From positions 1 through 64,000 of the forward strand of contig NZ_JACAWV010000003.1 in NCBI RefSeq assembly GCF_013390595.1: a stretch of DNA of 64,000 nucleotides. Reading direction: 5' to 3'. The notes beneath the pieces are model-generated. The model was not told the origin of the DNA and ran no database searches. It saw nothing but the letters and a program-made list of their open reading frames with translations. The position numbers and the translations under genes were made by a program. Positions 60,914 through 64,000 of the stretch are shown piece by piece (within the stretch, counting starts at the first letter, position 1; each line of letters starts with the position of its first letter). This stretch comes from Rhizobium sp. RM (GTDB taxonomy: Bacteria > Pseudomonadota > Alphaproteobacteria > Rhizobiales > Rhizobiaceae).

Positions 60914-60960
60914 TCTGCAGACAAATTGTCTGATCTGTTGTTGGATATGAGGCTAAGTGC

Positions 60961-62844
60961 ATGGATCAGTCTTTTGACGTCATCGTTATTGGTGGTGGCC
61001 ACGCCGGCAGTGAGGCCGCCGCAGCGGCCGCCCGGTTTGGTGCTCGAACGGCGCTGGTCACGCACAAGCGTGATACGATCGGAGTGATGTCCTGTAATCC
61101 GGCGATTGGCGGTTTGGGAAAAGGTCACTTGGTACGCGAAGTTGACGCTCTGGACGGGCTGATGGGTCGTGTTGCCGACGCAGGTGGAATTCAGTTTCGC
61201 ATGCTCAATCGCAAGAAGGGACCGGCTGTTCGTGGACCGAGAACGCAAGCGGACCGCCGTCTATACAAAGAGGCGATGCAACGCGAAATCTCCAGTATTG
61301 CCAACCTGACCGTGATTGAAGGGGATGCTTTCGACATAGACATGACGGGTGGGCGAGTGTCGGCCGTTGTCATGGCAAACGGTAGCCGGATTCCATGTGG
61401 CGCTGTTGTTCTGACCAGCGGAACGTTTTTGCGCGGCCTCATTCATATCGGTTCCGAAAAGATACCGGCCGGTCGCGTCGGTGAGAAGCCGTCTCTGGGA
61501 CTCTCCCAGACCCTATCGCGGCTTGGACTTAACATGGGGCGTTTGAAAACCGGTACTCCAGCCAGGCTCGATGGACGCAGCATCAATTGGGATGCAGTTG
61601 ACCGTCAGGGCGCGGACGAGGAACCTGTTCCCTTTTCATTCATGACAGATCGAATCGTCAACCCACAGATCGAATGCGGTGTGACAAGAACGACGCCGGC
61701 AGGGCACAAGATCATTCAAGACAATATACATCTGTCAGCGATGTACTCAGGCCAGATCGAGGGCGTAGGTCCGCGTTACTGCCCGTCGATTGAGGACAAG
61801 ATCACCCGTTTTGGAGAGAGAGATGGCCATCAGATCTTTCTCGAGCCGGAAGGGCTGGATGATCACACAATATACCCGAATGGGATCTCGACATCCCTGC
61901 CCGCCTCGGTACAGGAACAGTTCATCCGTACCATTCCCGGCCTGGAAAACGTGACTATCCTTCAACCTGGTTACGCAATTGAATATGACTATGTTGATCC
62001 GAGAGAACTGAAGCCATCTTTGGAATGCCGGAAAATCCCCGGTCTTTTCCTGGCTGGGCAGATTAACGGTACAACAGGATATGAAGAGGCTGCGGCGCAG
62101 GGACTAGTCGCTGGATTGAATGCTTCGCGCCTCGCAAGTGACGCTGAGCCAGTGTATTTCAGCCGCACGGAATCGTATATCGGTGTGATGATCGATGATC
62201 TCACATCGAAAGGCGTCACCGAACCCTATCGCATGTTCACATCCAGAGCGGAATACCGCTTATCGCTTCGTGTCGACAATGCGGATCTTCGGCTAACTCC
62301 TCAAGGCATGGCTGCGGGCATCGTTCAAAAAGATCGTTCAGAGCGGTACGCGCGTTTCGTTGACGAACTTGGTCGTGGGCGCGAGTTGATGAAGGAGCTG
62401 TCGATCAGCCCTTCGCAAGCTGCAAAGCAGGGATTGAAACTCAACCAGGACGGACAGCGTCGATCGGTTTATGAATTGCTCGCTTACCCCGATATCTCGC
62501 TCAGCGATCTCAAGCAGCATTGGCCTGAATTGAACAGCGTGTCCTCTAAGGCTGCCGAAATTCTGGAAATCGAGGCTAGCTACGCGGTTTATATGCAGCG
62601 TCAAAGTGCTGACATCATCGACATAAAACGCGACGAAGAAAGAAAGATACCCGCAGATTTCGATTTTCAGTCTTTATCCGGCCTTTCTAACGAACTGAAA
62701 CAAAAGCTGGAAAAAGCGCGCCCGGAGAATATTGCACAGGCGGCTCGTGTTGACGGAATGACGCCGGCTGCGATATCGCTGCTGCTCGCCCTTTTGCGGA
62801 AGTCCTCGGACGCGCAAAGCCAGAAGTTGCGTTTGCACCAATAG
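60961..62844 (+). CDS. mnmG: tRNA uridine-5-carboxymethylaminomethyl modification enzyme MnmG (GidA)
   Basis: 627-residue FAD enzyme partnering MnmE in U34 modification. The FAD site [10 protein letters not shown] (10-19) and [22 protein letters not shown] are signatures, and the [15 protein letters not shown]-like segment ([14 protein letters not shown]) is conserved. Helical C-terminal domain as expected. The ATG at 60961 lies 60 bases after mnmE, close behind a parS-like site. rsmG begins 11 bases after the stop. Confidence 0.97.
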   Translation: MDQSFDVIVIGGGHAGSEAAAAAARFGARTALVTHKRDTIGVMSCNPAIGGLGKGHLVREVDALDGLMGRVADAGGIQFRMLNRKKGPAVRGPRTQADRRLYKEAMQREISSIANLTVIEGDAFDIDMTGGRVSAVVMANGSRIPCGAVVLTSGTFLRGLIHIGSEKIPAGRVGEKPSLGLSQTLSRLGLNMGRLKTGTPARLDGRSINWDAVDRQGADEEPVPFSFMTDRIVNPQIECGVTRTTPAGHKIIQDNIHLSAMYSGQIEGVGPRYCPSIEDKITRFGERDGHQIFLEPEGLDDHTIYPNGISTSLPASVQEQFIRTIPGLENVTILQPGYAIEYDYVDPRELKPSLECRKIPGLFLAGQINGTTGYEEAAAQGLVAGLNASRLASDAEPVYFSRTESYIGVMIDDLTSKGVTEPYRMFTSRAEYRLSLRVDNADLRLTPQGMAAGIVQKDRSERYARFVDELGRGRELMKELSISPSQAAKQGLKLNQDGQRRSVYELLAYPDISLSDLKQHWPELNSVSSKAAEILEIEASYAVYMQRQSADIIDIKRDEERKIPADFDFQSLSGLSNELKQKLEKARPENIAQAARVDGMTPAAISLLLALLRKSSDAQSQKLRLHQ

Positions 62845-62855
62845 CGAGTCTGACG

Positions 62856-63473
62856 ATGGAGATAAACGGCCAAAGTGTTTCACGTGAAACACAGGAGCGG
62901 CTTGAGCTTTTTATCGAGCTTTTCAAGAAATGGAACAAAACCACCAATCTTGTCGCCCCGTCGACCCTGACCGAGCTCTGGAGCCGGCACGTGGCGGACA
63001 GTGCTCAGATTTTCCAGTTGTCTCCTGAACCGAAAAGATGGGTAGACCTAGGAAGCGGCGGTGGCTTTCCCGGCGTTATCACCGCAATATTTCTTGCGGA
63101 GCTGAATGACGGCTGGGTAGATCTCGTTGAAAGCAATAACAAAAAGGCTGCCTTTTTGCGGATCGCTCTCAAAGAAACCGGTGCACGGGGCGCTGTTCAT
63201 CCGGTTCGGATTGAAAAAGCTCCAGAAACCATTCAACGTTGCGATGTCATATCCGCGCGTGCACTCGCTGAGCTCGATCTGCTGTTTGATTATATTCATC
63301 CATGGGCGTCGCGGAATCCAAATTTACGCGCATATTTGAATAAAGGCCGGGATTACGAATCAGAAGTGCAGAAAGCGCGTAGTCGCTGGCAATTCGATCT
63401 GGTAAAACACCGTAGTGCCATTGAGGCAGATTCTGTTGTGCTTGAGATCAGCAACCTCGCTTTGAAGGGCTGA
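62856..63473 (+). CDS. rsmG: 16S rRNA m7G527 methyltransferase RsmG (GidB)
   Basis: 205-residue methyltransferase modifying G527 of 16S rRNA with S-adenosylmethionine. The SAM-binding motif [10 protein letters not shown] follows [16 protein letters not shown] and [10 protein letters not shown] are family motifs. The N-terminal V-S-R-E-T (residues 8-12) is encoded by a perfect parS sequence. Operon context mnmG-rsmG-parA is conserved. The Shine-Dalgarno sequence is weak, suggesting coupling to mnmG. Confidence 0.96.
   Translation: MEINGQSVSRETQERLELFIELFKKWNKTTNLVAPSTLTELWSRHVADSAQIFQLSPEPKRWVDLGSGGGFPGVITAIFLAELNDGWVDLVESNNKKAAFLRIALKETGARGAVHPVRIEKAPETIQRCDVISARALAELDLLFDYIHPWASRNPNLRAYLNKGRDYESEVQKARSRWQFDLVKHRSAIEADSVVLEISNLALKG
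62876..62891. other. parS: parS-like ParB site 5, perfect consensus, inside rsmG
   Basis: TGTTTCACGTGAAACA is the full 16-base palindromic ParB consensus. It lies 20 bases inside rsmG and encodes S-V-S-R-E-T. It is 6.4-6.8 kb from the predicted origin and 0.6 kb before parA. Confidence 0.93.
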
Positions 63474-63492
63474 CAACCAAGGCAGGTGCGGT

Positions 63493-64000
63493 ATGATTTT
63501 CGATAAAAACCGGATTATTGCAGTCGCAAATCAGAAGGGTGGCGTTGGAAAAACAACCACTGCTATCAATCTCGCGACGGCATTGGCAGCCATCGGGGAA
63601 CGAGTTCTGATCGTTGATCTCGATCCACAGGGAAACGCCAGCACGGGTCTCGGTATTGATCGTAAGGAGCGCAAGCTATCCTCTTACGATCTTCTCGTTG
63701 GTGATAACTCCGTTGCCGAAGTTGCTGTTCCTACGGCTGTTCCCAATCTGGATATTATCCCATCAACGATGGACTTGCTTGGTTTTGAAATGCAGGTGGC
63801 CAATGCAGCCAACCGAGTTTTCCTTTTGCGAACCGCACTGGAAACGCAAGAGGCAAAAGGATACTCCTACATCCTTCTGGATTGCCCGCCTTCTTTCAAC
63901 TTGCTGACAATGAACGCGATGTCTGCGGCGCATTCCGTGCTTGTCCCATTGCAATGCGAGTTCTTTGCCCTTGAGGGTCTCAGCCAGTTGCTCGACACTG
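63493..64000 (+). CDS. parA: Chromosome partitioning ATPase ParA (partial)
   Basis: The first 169 codons of ParA; the gene runs off the window end. MIFDKNRIIAVANQKGGVGK carries the deviant Walker A KGGVGKT (15-21), followed by LIVDLDPQGNASTGLG and YILLDCPPSFNLLTMNAM. There is no N-terminal HTH, so this is the small chromosomal type. It is 19 bases after rsmG, with AAGG purines upstream. ParB should follow just outside the window. It acts with ParB bound at the parS-like sites to move origins to the poles. Confidence 0.96.
   Translation, partial: MIFDKNRIIAVANQKGGVGKTTTAINLATALAAIGERVLIVDLDPQGNASTGLGIDRKERKLSSYDLLVGDNSVAEVAVPTAVPNLDIIPSTMDLLGFEMQVANAANRVFLLRTALETQEAKGYSYILLDCPPSFNLLTMNAMSAAHSVLVPLQCEFFALEGLSQLLDT

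Overview
The window is a gene-dense stretch of chromosome from an alphaproteobacterium of the Rhizobiaceae, most likely Agrobacterium or a close Rhizobium relative. The signs are a chvI-chvG-hprK-EIIA-HPr-ahcY run, acid/virulence-type ChvG-ChvI next to pckA, an ActS/ActR (RegB/RegA) pair, a trpF-trpB-trpA-accD-folC operon, a tsaE-amgK gene fusion, and an origin region flanked by ppsR and hemE with mnmE-mnmG-rsmG-parA close by. I see no tRNA, rRNA, insertion sequence, prophage or CRISPR array. Almost everything is conserved core-genome content with uniform codon use. Species assignment is inference.

Layout, left to right. 0.4-6.2 kb: HrpB helicase, ActS-ActR redox regulators, an MmcB-family repair protein and an L,D-transpeptidase lipoprotein. 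6.3-11.7 kb (minus strand): malate synthase G, a DUF1402 exported protein, HslU and HslV. 11.9-16.5 kb: his operon hisB-DUF2628-hisH-hisA-hisF-hisE-coaA. 16.5-18.7 kb (minus): arfB and pckA. 19-24.4 kb: ChvI-ChvG, truncated-type HprK, EIIA-Man and HPr (a regulatory PTS branch), and ahcY. 24.6-36.6 kb: a DivL-type kinase with Tyr at the phospho-acceptor position, then TsaE-AmgK, MurU, AddB, AddA and thioredoxin. 36.6-41.8 kb (minus): folC, accD, trpA, trpB, trpF. 41.9-45.7 kb: a metallopeptidase, a PHA depolymerase, an FAA hydrolase and a divergent nitroreductase. 45.8-51.1 kb (minus): gyrB, then a translationally chained Tim44-MltA-Smr-XRE cluster. 51.2-52.4 kb: fxsA and secB. 52.4-56.0 kb (minus): dnaQ, coaE, aroE, maf, ppsR. 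56.05-56.46 kb: the best candidate for the chromosomal origin. 56.5-64 kb (plus): hemE, hemJ, rho, mnmE, mnmG, rsmG and the start of parA.

The most notable non-coding layer is a set of five parS-like ParB sites (core TTCACGTGAA) between 41.9 and 62.9 kb, on both sides of the predicted origin. Two lie inside protein-coding sequence, where they dictate an S-R-E-T peptide at the N-termini of AroE and RsmG, and a third contains the stop codon of mnmE. Other sequence-level points are the Tyr-for-His swap in DivL, loss of three of four zinc-ribbon cysteines in AccD, a MltA homologue with no room for a signal peptide, and several strong inverted repeats in promoter regions (glcB, ahcY, pckA/chvI, chvI-chvG). 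I did not find a clearly novel multi-gene system. The best leads are the parS/coding overlaps and the operon linking DivL to wall recycling and DNA repair.
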